Assembly (NCBI GenBank): GCA_035506135.1
Contig: DATJPY010000117.1
Coordinates: forward strand, 1 to 37,311
Length of the DNA stretch: 37,311 nt
Origin: DATJPY01 sp035506135
GTDB lineage: Bacteria; Myxococcota_A; UBA9160; PR03
Reading direction: 5' to 3'
Under the pieces are notes generated by a model. The model had not been told where the DNA came from and searched no databases. It saw only the letters and a program-made list of their open reading frames with translations. Shown one piece after another: positions 26,093 to 34,133 of the stretch. Every line of letters starts with the position of its first letter. The stretch's first letter is position 1. Both the position numbers and the translations under genes were made by a program.

Positions 26093-26587
26093 ATGCCGAT
26101 GGCCGAAACCCAGCTCGTTCTGTACGACGAGGACTACCGCAAGGTCCTCGGCGTCTGCGAGCGCCTCGCCCGCGACGCCCACGCCAAGGGCGTCTTCGTG
26201 GTCGACAAGAACGGCCAGCTGATGGCCGAGGCGGGCGACATCCGGGGCATCGACACCACGAGCCTCGCGTCGCTGACCGCCGGGTCGATCGCGGCGACCG
26301 GGGGCCTGGCCAAGATCATCGGCGAGGAAGAGTTCCCCATCCACTTCCACCAGGGCCAGCGCGACAACCTCCACATGACGGTGGTCGCCAAGCGAATCAT
26401 CCTGGTCGTGATCTTCGACGAGCGTTCGTCGCTCGGGCTGGTGCGCCTGCGGGTCAAGAAGGCCGGTGGCGAGCTCGCCCGACTCTTCGAGGAGATCCGC
26501 AAGAAGAGCGAACGGGCCCGCAGCAGCGGGGGCAGCCCGTTCTCCGAGATCACCGACGACGACATCGACAAGCTGTTCGCGGACTGA
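26093..26587 (+). CDS. mglB: MglB-like roadblock/LC7 protein (GTPase-activating partner)
   Basis: A 164-residue roadblock/LC7 protein. The fold is seen in VLGVCERLARDAHAKGVFVVDKNGQLMAEAGD (residues about 19-50), LTAGSIAATGGLAKIIG and the beta-hairpin MTVVAKRIILVVIFDERSSLGLVRLRV. A charged, Ser-rich C-terminal tail (KKSERARSSGGSPFSEITDDDIDKLF) ends it. MglB dimers activate GTP hydrolysis by MglA at cell poles in Myxococcus and set polarity for gliding and type IV pilus motility. Two ATGs are six bases apart (26093 and 26099); either may be used. The gene is nine bases upstream of mglA and so certainly co-transcribed. Confidence 0.9.
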   Translation: MPMAETQLVLYDEDYRKVLGVCERLARDAHAKGVFVVDKNGQLMAEAGDIRGIDTTSLASLTAGSIAATGGLAKIIGEEEFPIHFHQGQRDNLHMTVVAKRIILVVIFDERSSLGLVRLRVKKAGGELARLFEEIRKKSERARSSGGSPFSEITDDDIDKLFAD

Positions 26588-26596
26588 CCGACACCC

Positions 26597-27187
26597 ATGT
26601 CGTTCATCAACTACGCGTCGCGAGAGATCAACTGCAAGGTCGTGTACTACGGCCCGGGCCTGTGCGGCAAGACCACGAACCTGCAGTGGATCTACTCGAA
26701 GACCAACCCCGAGCTCAAGGGGAAGATGATCTCGCTCGCCACCGAGACCGAGCGCACGCTGTTCTTCGACTTCCTGCCGCTGGCGCTCGGCCAGATCCGC
26801 GGCTTCCGCACGCGCTTCCACCTCTACACGGTGCCCGGCCAGGTCTTCTACGACGCCAGCCGCAAGCTGATCCTGAAGGGCGTGGACGGGGTCGTGTTCG
26901 TGGCCGACAGCCAGGTCGAGCGGATGGAGGCGAACCTCGAGAGCCTCGACAACCTGCGCGGCAACCTGCAGGAGCAGGGCTACGAGCTCGACAAGCTCCC
27001 CTACGTGATGCAGTACAACAAGCGCGACCTGCCGAACGCGGCGCCGCTCGCCGAGATGCAGCGCATGCTGAATCCGGGCGGCATCACCGAGTTCGAGGCG
27101 TGCGCCACCTCGGGCAAGGGCGTCTTCGAGACGCTGAAGGCCGTCGCCAAGGGCGTCCTCAACGACCTCCGCCGCATGGCCCGCTGA
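26597..27187 (+). CDS. mglA: MglA, Ras-like polarity GTPase
   Basis: A 196-residue small GTPase almost colinear with Myxococcus MglA: it starts MSFINYASREINCKVVYYGP, has P-loop G19-P-G-L-C-G-K-T-T27, the PM3 motif TVPGQ (78-82) in place of the Ras DTAGQ as is typical for MglA, and NKRD (141-144). The segment ASRKLILKGVDGVVFVADS is very strongly conserved. GTP-bound MglA marks the leading pole and engages motility or cell-polarity machines; in non-gliding bacteria it regulates type IV pili. It follows mglB and precedes a dispersed repeat. The location after dnaX-ybaB-recR suggests a conserved deltaproteobacterial arrangement. Confidence 0.96.
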   Translation: MSFINYASREINCKVVYYGPGLCGKTTNLQWIYSKTNPELKGKMISLATETERTLFFDFLPLALGQIRGFRTRFHLYTVPGQVFYDASRKLILKGVDGVVFVADSQVERMEANLESLDNLRGNLQEQGYELDKLPYVMQYNKRDLPNAAPLAEMQRMLNPGGITEFEACATSGKGVFETLKAVAKGVLNDLRRMAR

Positions 27188-27210
27188 CAGGTCACGCCGC
27201 CCGCCGAGAC

Positions 27211-27313
27211 CAAGCGATCGTCTGGATCATCCCCGCAAGCGATCGCGAAGCGATCGCGCGCAGCCAGGCGAAGCCGAGCGAAGTCCATGAGGACGTGCTG
27301 CAGCTCAGCAACC
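27211..27313 (+). repeat. Dispersed hairpin repeat, copy 4
   Basis: A full core copy starting 23 bp after the mglA stop: TCTGGATCATCCCCGCAAGC, hairpin GCGATCGC-GAA-GCGATCGC, then GCGCAGCCAGGCGAAGCC, GAGCGAAGTCCATGAGGACG and TGCTGCAGCTCAGCAACCC. It occupies most of the 147 bp between mglA and the next gene and ends 22 bp before that start. Confidence 0.85.
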
Positions 27314-27334
27314 CTGGCCTGGTAGACTCCGCCC

Positions 27335-28144
27335 ATGCCGCACGCTCGGCTTCCCACCCACGCCGCCTACTACGAGGTGCACGGCGAGGCCGCGGGTCCG
27401 CCGCTCCTGCTCGTCACGGGGATGGGCGGCTCGTGCCGGGGCTGGCTGGGGCTTCAGGTCCCCGACTTCGCACCCCGACACAGGACCGTGATCTACGACC
27501 ACCGCGGGGTCGGCGAGAGCGGCGACCCGGGCGGCGCCTTCTCGTCGGCCGACCTCGCCGACGACGCCGCGGCGCTGCTCGACGCGCTCTCGATCGAGCG
27601 CGCCCACGTCCTCGGCGCATTCATGGGCGGCATGGTCGCGCAGGAGCTCGCGCTGCGGCATCCGGACCGGGTCGACCGGCTCGTGCTGGTGGGCTCCTGG
27701 GCGCGAGCCGACGCCAAGCGCCGCATGCTCCTCGAGAAGTGGAAGGAGATGGTCGCGCACGGCAATCCGCTCGAGGTCCTCGCCAAGGAGCGCATGCTGT
27801 GGACGCTCTCCGACGAGACGCTGGAGCAGACGGACCTCGTCCATCCGATGCTGCAGGGCTACCTGCGGGAGCGCTTCCCGCTCTCCGACGACACCTTCGC
27901 ACGCCAGTGCGACGCGTGCCTCGAGCACGACACGCAGGCCCGGCTCGGCGAGATCGGCGCTCCGACGCTGGTGCTCTGCGGTCAGCAGGATCAGCTCGCG
28001 CCGCCGAAGTTCTCGCGCGAGCTGGCGACCGGGATCCACGGCGCCCACCTGGTGACGATCCCCGGCGCCGCGCACCTGGTCATGGCCGAGGCCGCCAAGC
28101 GCTTCGACCAGGTGGTGCTGCAGTTCCTCGAGGACGAGCGCTGA
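27335..28144 (+). CDS. Alpha/beta-hydrolase fold protein with substituted nucleophile
   Basis: A 269-residue protein of the alpha/beta-hydrolase fold, close to 3-oxoadipate enol-lactonase/haloperoxidase-like members. The oxyanion region LLLVTGMGGSCRGW (25-37) and DHRGVGES are normal. The acid Asp219 (CGQQDQLAPP) and the base His247 (PGAAHLV) are present. At the nucleophile elbow, where G-x-S-x-G is expected, the sequence reads G94-A-F96-M-G98, so the catalytic serine is Phe; the codon is TTC, one transition from TCC. Unless this is a sequencing or assembly error, the protein cannot act by the classical serine mechanism and may be a pseudoenzyme or binding protein. The ATG at 27335 is the first usable start. 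Confidence 0.85.
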   Translation: MPHARLPTHAAYYEVHGEAAGPPLLLVTGMGGSCRGWLGLQVPDFAPRHRTVIYDHRGVGESGDPGGAFSSADLADDAAALLDALSIERAHVLGAFMGGMVAQELALRHPDRVDRLVLVGSWARADAKRRMLLEKWKEMVAHGNPLEVLAKERMLWTLSDETLEQTDLVHPMLQGYLRERFPLSDDTFARQCDACLEHDTQARLGEIGAPTLVLCGQQDQLAPPKFSRELATGIHGAHLVTIPGAAHLVMAEAAKRFDQVVLQFLEDER

Positions 28145-28153
28145 TCGGGCGGC

Positions 28154-29155
28154 TCAGTCGCTCTCGGGCGCGACCGCGGCCACGAGCGCCAGATCGCGCT
28201 CGCGCACCGAGCCGACGTCGAAGCGCTTCGCCGCCGCCGCCATGCGCGTGAGCGCGGCGCCGATCGGCATCGGCGGCGCCGTCTCACCCTTCTTCACCTT
28301 GTGGAAGCGCACCGGGTTGATGCGCGCCACGACGTAGGAGCGCAGGTAGGGCGAGCGGAAGCCGCGCTCCGCGAGCTTCTTCACGACGCCCTTCACGGCC
28401 GCGTCGATCTCCCGCAGACGCGCTGCGTAGCCCTCGCGCTCGCGCAGCGCCGCCGCGAGCGTGCCCTCGCCGAAGCGGTCGACCTTCTTCAGGAAGGGAG
28501 CGTACGCGCCGCCCGCGAAGCGCGGCTCGCTCTCGTACACGATGCCGAGGGTCAGCAGCTCGGGGCCCTCGAACTGCGCCGCGTAGGTCGACTCGCGCGC
28601 CTTGCCGTCCTGCTTCGCGAGCGCCCGCGCCATGCGGATCACCTCGAGGCTGCGATCGCGCAGGTTGTGCGCCTTCTCGGTGTTGAGCGCGAGGATGCGG
28701 AAGGCGAGCTCCTCGTCGGGCGAGACCAGGGCGGTGAGCTCGCGCAGGCCCAGCACCTTGGCCGCCGCCAGGCGGTGGCGGCCATTCGGCGTCCAGAAGC
28801 CGCCCTCCTTCCTGCGCACGGCGATGATCGGATCGAGGAAGGCGCCGCTCTCGGCGATCTTCTGCGCGAGCCGCTTGGCGTGCGTCGGCGAGAGGTCGCG
28901 CTGGAACGGCGTCGGCTCGACGGCGTCGCGCGGGAGCGCCGCGAGCAGGAGCGGCCGCGCGGAGAGGGGATCGCGATAGGCGCCCAGCGCCGCGCCGCCC
29001 GCCGCGCGCACCGCCGCGACCAGCGGCGCCAGCTCGGGCGCGTCGAGCGGGAGCGGCGCCTCGGCCGGCGCGATTCCGCGCGCCTCGCGGCTCGGTGTCA
29101 GGCGCTTGCGCGCGCTCCCCGCCTTCTTCCGGACCGTCTTCTTGCGAGCCGCCAC
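28154..29155 (-). CDS. ParB/Srx-like nuclease-domain protein with basic N-terminus
   Basis: A 333-residue protein starting at GTG (AARKKTVRKKAGSARKR), with a Lys/Arg-rich first 25 residues. Residues about 75-150 are a ParB-like N-terminal domain: TPFQRDLSPTHAKRLAQKI, then a GAFLDPIIAVRR strand and the nucleotide-binding GRHR motif (125-128) in WTPNGRHRLAAAKVLG. The C-terminal 180 residues are helical and not recognised. Unlike chromosomal ParB there is no ParA, no parS-like site in the window and no clear helix-turn-helix, so a role in chromosome segregation is unlikely. A CTPase or nuclease-like activity is possible. It is nine bp downstream of the spermidine-synthase-like gene. Confidence 0.75.
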   Translation of the reverse strand: MAARKKTVRKKAGSARKRLTPSREARGIAPAEAPLPLDAPELAPLVAAVRAAGGAALGAYRDPLSARPLLLAALPRDAVEPTPFQRDLSPTHAKRLAQKIAESGAFLDPIIAVRRKEGGFWTPNGRHRLAAAKVLGLRELTALVSPDEELAFRILALNTEKAHNLRDRSLEVIRMARALAKQDGKARESTYAAQFEGPELLTLGIVYESEPRFAGGAYAPFLKKVDRFGEGTLAAALREREGYAARLREIDAAVKGVVKKLAERGFRSPYLRSYVVARINPVRFHKVKKGETAPPMPIGAALTRMAAAAKRFDVGSVRERDLALVAAVAPESD

Positions 29156-29164
29156 GCTGCGATG

Positions 29165-30049
29165 CTAGCGGATGGAGGTGGGTTGCTGAGCTGTGGCGCG
29201 TCTTGATGAACTTCGCTGGGCTTCCATCTGTTGACTTCGCTCGGCTTCGCCTCGCTGCGCGCGCCCGCTTCGCGGGCGCTTGCCGGGATGCTCCAGGCGA
29301 CCGCGTTGCCTTGGAGGCGGCCCCGGGGCGCCCAGGGTGCGGAGCGCGACGCGGCCGAGCGCGCCTCCGAGCACGGGGTCGGCCGCGATCGCGGCGCGCA
29401 GTCCGCGCGCGTCGAGAGGACGGGTCGAGGCCACCAGGACGGAGTTGTCGAAGTCCGCGTAGCGCAGCACGACGCGGTGGGGGAGCAGGCCTGCGAGCAC
29501 CCGCGAGGCCGCGCGCGCCTCGTCGATCGCGTTGCAGACCAGGATGCCGCCGGGCGCGAGCCGGCGCGCCGCGAGCGCGAGCCCCGGCTCGGGCAGCCAG
29601 GCGGGCTTGTGCAGCCTGCGGCCGCGGCCCACGAAGATGTCCTCGATCACGAGGTCGAAGCGGCCGCGCTCGCGCGCCAGGAAGCGGGCGGCGTCGTCCT
29701 GGACGACCTCGACGCCGACCGCATCGAGCGCGAAGTGGCGACGCGCGGCGTCGACGACCCGCGCGTCGAGCTCGACGCCGACGATGCGCGCGCGGGGCGC
29801 GATCGCCCGCACCACGCGCGCCGCGCTGCCGGCGCCGAGCCCGAGCATCAGGACGCTCCGGCGCCGCGCCGGCGGGAGCACCAGGAGCGGAGCGGCGAGG
29901 GCATCCCACACCGACCCGGTCGCGATGCGATCGAGGCGCCAGAGGGACGCGAAGGTGCCGTCGATCACGAGGCGGCGCGTGCGCGCGCTCCGGTGGACGA
30001 GGATCCGGCTCGGTTCGGCGGAGCGGTCCGGTCGGTACACTGGCCTCAT
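29165..30049 (-). CDS. Spermidine synthase-like SAM-dependent methyltransferase-fold protein
   Basis: A 294-residue protein with a class I Rossmann fold. SAM motif I is VLMLGLGAGSAARVV (67-81), with the acidic ribose ligand in VGVELDARV (90-98) and VQDDAARFL downstream, as in the SpeE family. The GGGDG polyamine motif is not present, so aminopropyl transfer is not assured. Residues about 244-292 are encoded by a dispersed repeat (29177-29320) and have no protein-like family pattern; the ancestral protein probably ended near residue 243. The ATG at 30049 overlaps the divergent priA ATG in CATG; a GTG nine bases later is an alternative start. The ParB-like gene follows on the same strand. Confidence 0.72.
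   Translation of the reverse strand: MRPVYRPDRSAEPSRILVHRSARTRRLVIDGTFASLWRLDRIATGSVWDALAAPLLVLPPARRRSVLMLGLGAGSAARVVRAIAPRARIVGVELDARVVDAARRHFALDAVGVEVVQDDAARFLARERGRFDLVIEDIFVGRGRRLHKPAWLPEPGLALAARRLAPGGILVCNAIDEARAASRVLAGLLPHRVVLRYADFDNSVLVASTRPLDARGLRAAIAADPVLGGALGRVALRTLGAPGPPPRQRGRLEHPGKRPRSGRAQRGEAERSQQMEAQRSSSRRATAQQPTSIR
29177..29320 (-). repeat. Dispersed hairpin repeat, copy 5 (inside a coding 3' end, internally duplicated)
   Basis: On the minus strand it reads GCCTCCAAGGCAACGCGG, CTGGAGCATCCCGGCAAG, hairpin GCGCCCGC-GAA-GCGGGCGC, GCGCAGCGAGGCGAAGCC, GAGCGAAGTCAACAGATGGA and then a second AGCCCAGCGAAGTTCATCAA block before CAGCTCAGCAACCCACC. The GAGCGAAGT segment is therefore present twice. 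It supplies the last 50 codons of the spermidine-synthase-like gene. Confidence 0.85.
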
Positions 30050-32540
30050 GCCGTCTCCGCCGGCGTTCGCGGCGCGCGTGGAAGTCGCCCTGCCGGTCCC
30101 CGTCGACTCGCTGTTCTCGTACGGCGTGCCCGCCGCGCTCGCGCCCTCCGCGGAGCCCGGTCGGCGGGCGCTGGTGCCGTTCGGCGCGCGCAGCATGACG
30201 GGGTTGATCGTCGCGCGCCACGACCCGAGTCCGGCTGTGCCGGCGCTGCGCGGCGTCGTCCGGCTCGTCGACGCGGAGCCCGTGGTGTCCCCCGCGCTGA
30301 TCCGCATCCTCATCGATGCGGCCGCCGACGCCTTCTGCCCGGTCGGCCTCGCGCTCGCGTGCGCGACGCCCTCGGGCAGCGCGCCGCGCGCCTCCGCCGC
30401 CTTCGCCGCGACCGCGCGCGGGCGCGAGGCGCTCGCGCGCGGCGCGGTCGCGACGCCGCTCCGCGCGCTGCTCGAGTGGCTCGACACCTCGCCCCGCTCG
30501 CGCGCGTCGATCGAGCGCCGGTTCCCTGGATCGCGCGCCGGGCTTGCGGCGCTCGAGCGCGACGGGCTGGTCTCGAGCGAGCGGATCGAGGCGGTCGGCG
30601 CGCGCGCGCCGACCGAGCGCCTGGCGTCGCTCGCGCCGGGCACCGCGCTCGACGCGGCGCTCGAGGGCCCGCTCTCTCGCGCGCCGCGGCAGGCGGCGCT
30701 CCTCCAGGAGCTCGCTGCGCGAGGCCCTACCGTGGCCTCGGAGCTCGGCGCCGGCGCGGCGCCGGCGCTGCGCGCCCTGGTCGCGCGCGGCCTGGTCCGC
30801 GTCGAGGAGCGCCCGCTCGCGCCGTCCGCGCCGGCGCCGCTCGACGACGGCGACGCCGAGCCGCTCGCGCTGACGCCGGAGCAGCAGGAGGCGCTCGACT
30901 CGATCGGCGGCGCGGTGCGTGCGCGCCGCTTCGAGCGCTTCCTCCTGCACGGCGTCACCGGCAGCGGCAAGACGGAGGTGTACCTGCGCGCGGTGGCCGA
31001 GGCGCTGGCCGCCGGGCGCCAGGCGCTCGTGCTGGTGCCGGAGATCACGCTCACGCACCAGCTCCTGGCGCGGCTCACCGCGCGCTTCGGCGCGCGCGTC
31101 GCCGTGCTGCACAGCCAGCTCCGTCCAGGCGAGCGGATCGCGGAGTGGCGCCGGCTCCTCGGCGGGTCGACGCCCATCGGCATCGGCGCGCGGTCGGCGC
31201 TGTTCGCTCCCCTCGACGACCTCGGCGTCGTCGTGATCGACGAGGAGCACGAGCCCGCCTACAAGAACGAGGAGGGCTTCCGCTATCACGCGCGCGATCT
31301 GGCCTCGCGGCGCGCGGCCGCGGCGGGCTGTCCGCTCGTGCTCGGCTCAGCCACTCCGTCGCTCGAGTCGCGCTTCGCTGCCGACCGCGGCGCGCTGGTG
31401 CGCCTCTCGCTGCCATACCGCATCGGCCGGCGGCCGCTGCCGGCGGTCGAGATCGTCGACCTGGCGGCGGAGCGCGCCTTCGTGCCGCGCGGGCGAAAGC
31501 TCGTGCTCTCGCGGGCGCTTCGGCGCGCGCTGGTCGAGACGCTCGCCGACGGCGGGCAGGCGATCCTGTTCCTGAACCGTCGCGGCTTCTCGACGCGCGT
31601 GCTGTGCTTCGAGTGCGGCCACGCCGAGCGCTGCCCGCACTGCGACATCTCGCTCGTGTACCACGCGACGGAGCAGCGGCTGCGCTGCCACTACTGCGAC
31701 CACGGCATCGACCCGCCGGATCGGTGCTCGGCGTGCGGAGCGCCGGACACGGCGCTGCTCGGACTCGGCACCGAGCGGCTCGAGGAGGAGGTCCGCCGCG
31801 GCTTCCCGGAGGCGCGCATCGCGCGGCTCGACCGCGACACCGCGCGCCGGCGCGGCGAGACCGAGCGGGTGCTCGCGGCGCTCGCCACCGGCCAGGTCCA
31901 GATCCTGATCGGCACGCAGATGGTCGCGAAGGGCCACCACTTCCCCGGCGTGCGGCTGGTGGGCGTGATCGCCGCCGACCAGGCCCTGCAGCTCCCCGAC
32001 TTCCGGGCCTCCGAGCGCACCTTCCAGCTCCTCACGCAGGTCGCCGGCCGCGCCGGCCGCGGGGCCGCCCCGGGCCGCGTGATCGTGCAGACCTTCGCGC
32101 CGCACCACGAGGCGATCGCGCCGGTCCAGCAGCACGACTACGAGGCCTTCTACCGCGCCGAGATCGCGCATCGCGCCGCGCTCGGCTATCCGCCCGTCGG
32201 GCGGCTGGTGCACGCGCTGGTGTCGGGTCCGGACGCCGACGCGACCGCCGCGCGGGCGGAGCAGCTCGCGCAGCGCGCCCGCGAGAGCGGGGGCGAAGCG
32301 GCCGTCCGGCCGTCGGCTTCCGCCGCTCCGTTCGAGTTCGCCGCCGGCTTCGAAGTGCTCGGTCCCGCACCGGCGCCGATCGCTCGCCTGCGCGACCGCT
32401 TCCGGTTCCAGGTGCTGGTCAAGGGCACCGACGAGAAGCGCGTGATCGCGGCCGGCCGCGCGATGGCGCGCGCGGGGGCACGGCGCGAGGCACACGGCAT
32501 CCGCGTGTCGGTCGATCCCGACCCGCTCAACATGCTGTGA
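30048..32540 (+). CDS. priA: Primosomal protein N' (PriA helicase)
   Basis: An 830-residue replication-restart helicase. The N-terminal 3'-DNA-binding domain begins PSPPAFAARVEVALPVPVDSLFSY. Walker A is GVTGSGKT (302-309) and the helicase DEEH box is at 398-401. All eight zinc-binding cysteines are present: C520, C523, C529, C532, C547, C550, C560 and C563. The helicase C-terminal motifs include GTQMVAKGHHFPGV and QVAGRAGRG. It binds stalled forks and reloads DnaB. The ATG at 30048 overlaps the start of the divergent spermidine-synthase-like gene, so at least one of the two promoters must lie inside the neighbouring coding region. def follows after 23 bp, in a widely conserved order. Confidence 0.96.
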   Translation: MPSPPAFAARVEVALPVPVDSLFSYGVPAALAPSAEPGRRALVPFGARSMTGLIVARHDPSPAVPALRGVVRLVDAEPVVSPALIRILIDAAADAFCPVGLALACATPSGSAPRASAAFAATARGREALARGAVATPLRALLEWLDTSPRSRASIERRFPGSRAGLAALERDGLVSSERIEAVGARAPTERLASLAPGTALDAALEGPLSRAPRQAALLQELAARGPTVASELGAGAAPALRALVARGLVRVEERPLAPSAPAPLDDGDAEPLALTPEQQEALDSIGGAVRARRFERFLLHGVTGSGKTEVYLRAVAEALAAGRQALVLVPEITLTHQLLARLTARFGARVAVLHSQLRPGERIAEWRRLLGGSTPIGIGARSALFAPLDDLGVVVIDEEHEPAYKNEEGFRYHARDLASRRAAAAGCPLVLGSATPSLESRFAADRGALVRLSLPYRIGRRPLPAVEIVDLAAERAFVPRGRKLVLSRALRRALVETLADGGQAILFLNRRGFSTRVLCFECGHAERCPHCDISLVYHATEQRLRCHYCDHGIDPPDRCSACGAPDTALLGLGTERLEEEVRRGFPEARIARLDRDTARRRGETERVLAALATGQVQILIGTQMVAKGHHFPGVRLVGVIAADQALQLPDFRASERTFQLLTQVAGRAGRGAAPGRVIVQTFAPHHEAIAPVQQHDYEAFYRAEIAHRAALGYPPVGRLVHALVSGPDADATAARAEQLAQRARESGGEAAVRPSASAAPFEFAAGFEVLGPAPAPIARLRDRFRFQVLVKGTDEKRVIAAGRAMARAGARREAHGIRVSVDPDPLNML

Positions 32541-32563
32541 GGATTCGCTAGATTCCGTCGTCC

Positions 32564-33133
32564 ATGGCGATCCTCGAGGTGCTGCAGTTCCCCGACCCGC
32601 GCTTGCGGCGCAAGGCGGAGCCGGTCGAGAAGATCACGGACGAGCTGCGCCAGCTCGCCGCGGACATGCTCGAGACCATGTACGCGGAGCCGGGCATCGG
32701 CCTGGCGGCGCCGCAGATCGGTACGGCCCTGCGGCTGGTCGTCCTCGACACGGAGTGGACCGAGGAGGGCGCCGAGCGCAAGCCGCGGGTGCTGGTGAAC
32801 CCGGAGATCCGCGAGCGCGAGGGGCAGATCGTGTGGAACGAGGGCTGCCTGTCGGTGCCCGATTTCAACGCCGAGGTCGAGCGCTCCGAGCGCGTCGTGC
32901 TGCAGGCCGTCGACCTCGACGGCAACGCGATCACCGAGGAGGCGACGGGGCTGCGGGCGGTGTGCTTCCAGCACGAGCTCGACCATCTCGACGGCGTCCT
33001 CTTCATCGACCGCGTGAGCCGGCTCAAGCGCGAGCTGTACGTCCAGAAGCGCAAGAAAGCGGCGCGCGAGGAGGGAGCGGCGTGGCCGGCCTCCGGCGAG
33101 CGGCCGCCGCGCCTGCCCGGAACCCGCCTCTGA
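32564..33133 (+). CDS. def: Peptide deformylase
   Basis: A 189-residue metalloenzyme that removes the formyl group from the initiator Met of nascent proteins. The three motifs are GIGLAAPQ (44-51), EGCLS with metal ligand C95, and QHELDH with H137, E138 and H141. The C-terminal tail after residue 165 is basic and Pro-rich, beyond the usual length. The downstream fmt probably starts inside its last codons (GTG at 33082), giving a 52-bp overlap, so formylation and deformylation are co-expressed. Confidence 0.96.
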   Translation: MAILEVLQFPDPRLRRKAEPVEKITDELRQLAADMLETMYAEPGIGLAAPQIGTALRLVVLDTEWTEEGAERKPRVLVNPEIREREGQIVWNEGCLSVPDFNAEVERSERVVLQAVDLDGNAITEEATGLRAVCFQHELDHLDGVLFIDRVSRLKRELYVQKRKKAAREEGAAWPASGERPPRLPGTRL

Positions 33134-34092
33134 GCGAGCGCTCGCTGCGGCTCGTGTTCTTCGGCACGCCCGCGTTCGCAGTCCCGACCCTCGAGAGGCT
33201 CGCCGCCGGCCCGCATCGGGTGGTCGCTGCGGTGAGCCAGCCCGACCGCCCCCGCGGCCGGGGGCGGAAGCTCTCGCCGTCGCCCGTGGCCGACGCGGCC
33301 GAGCGGCTCGGGATCCCCGCGCTGCGGACCGAGTCGGTGGGCGACGCTTCCTTCGCCGCGCAGCTCGCGGCGCTCGAGCCCGACCTCGGCGTGGTCGTCG
33401 CCTTCGGCCAGTTCCTGCCGCGGCGCGTGCGCGAGCTGCCGCGCGTCGGCTACCTGATCAATGCGCACGCCAGCCTGCTGCCGCGACACCGTGGCGCGGC
33501 ACCGATCGCCCACGCGATCCTGGACGGCGACGCAGAGACGGGGATCTCGGTGATGCGCGTCGAGCGCGGGATGGACGCCGGCGCCGTCGCCCTCGTGCGG
33601 CGCACCGCCATCGGCGACGAGGAGACGGCCGGCGAGCTCGAGGAGCGGCTCGCGCGGCTGGCGGCAGAGGCCATCGAGGCCGCGGTCGCGCTCGTGGCCG
33701 AGGGGCGCGTCGCGTGGACGGCACAGGACGACGCGCTCGCGACCGTCGCGCCGAAGCTCACGCCCGACGACGCGCGGCTCGACTGGTCGCAGCCTGCCGA
33801 CGCGCTGGCGCGTCGGGTGCGGGCGCTCTCGCCCCGACCGGGAGCGTTCACCCACCTCGGAGGAGAGCGGCTGCGCATCCTCCGGGCCGTGGTGCTGCCT
33901 GCGGTGGGCCCCGGCGCCGATCCGCCGGGCACGGTGCGGCTCGCGCCGCTTCGGATCGCGACGGGCGACGGGTGGCTCGCGCCGCGCGTGCTGCAGCGCG
34001 CCGGCGGAAATCCGCTCGAGGTCGCAGTCTTCCAGCGAGGACACGGCCTTCCCGACGGCGCGCACCTCGGCGCCGGTGAAGCCGGCAGCTAG
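33082..34092 (+). CDS. fmt: Methionyl-tRNA formyltransferase
   Basis: A protein of about 336 residues that formylates Met-tRNA(fMet) from 10-formyl-THF. The canonical N-terminus LRLVFFGTPAFAVPTLERL, the catalytic INAHASLLPRHRG motif (Asn and His both present, in contrast to the paralogue at 7849) and the Asp of ERGMDAG are visible, followed by the C-terminal tRNA-binding OB domain (about 225-320). The start is uncertain: GTG at 33082 has GAGGGAG upstream and overlaps def; CTG at 33130 overlaps the def stop. The htpX gene follows after 41 bp. Confidence 0.94.
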   Translation: MAGLRRAAAAPARNPPLSERSLRLVFFGTPAFAVPTLERLAAGPHRVVAAVSQPDRPRGRGRKLSPSPVADAAERLGIPALRTESVGDASFAAQLAALEPDLGVVVAFGQFLPRRVRELPRVGYLINAHASLLPRHRGAAPIAHAILDGDAETGISVMRVERGMDAGAVALVRRTAIGDEETAGELEERLARLAAEAIEAAVALVAEGRVAWTAQDDALATVAPKLTPDDARLDWSQPADALARRVRALSPRPGAFTHLGGERLRILRAVVLPAVGPGADPPGTVRLAPLRIATGDGWLAPRVLQRAGGNPLEVAVFQRGHGLPDGAHLGAGEAGS

Positions 34093-34133
34093 ACTCGGCG
34101 TCGTACTCCGAGCGCGCCGCGAGGAGCCCCCCC

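Noticed and set aside
28154..29155. Chromosomal parB partition gene
   Set aside because: There is no parA neighbour, no parS-like palindrome and no visible helix-turn-helix; only the ParB-like N-terminal domain is shared.
28284..31289. A 1001-codon minus-strand open frame
   Set aside because: It overlaps the ParB-like gene, the spermidine-synthase-like gene and priA in the wrong frame; low-complexity composition.
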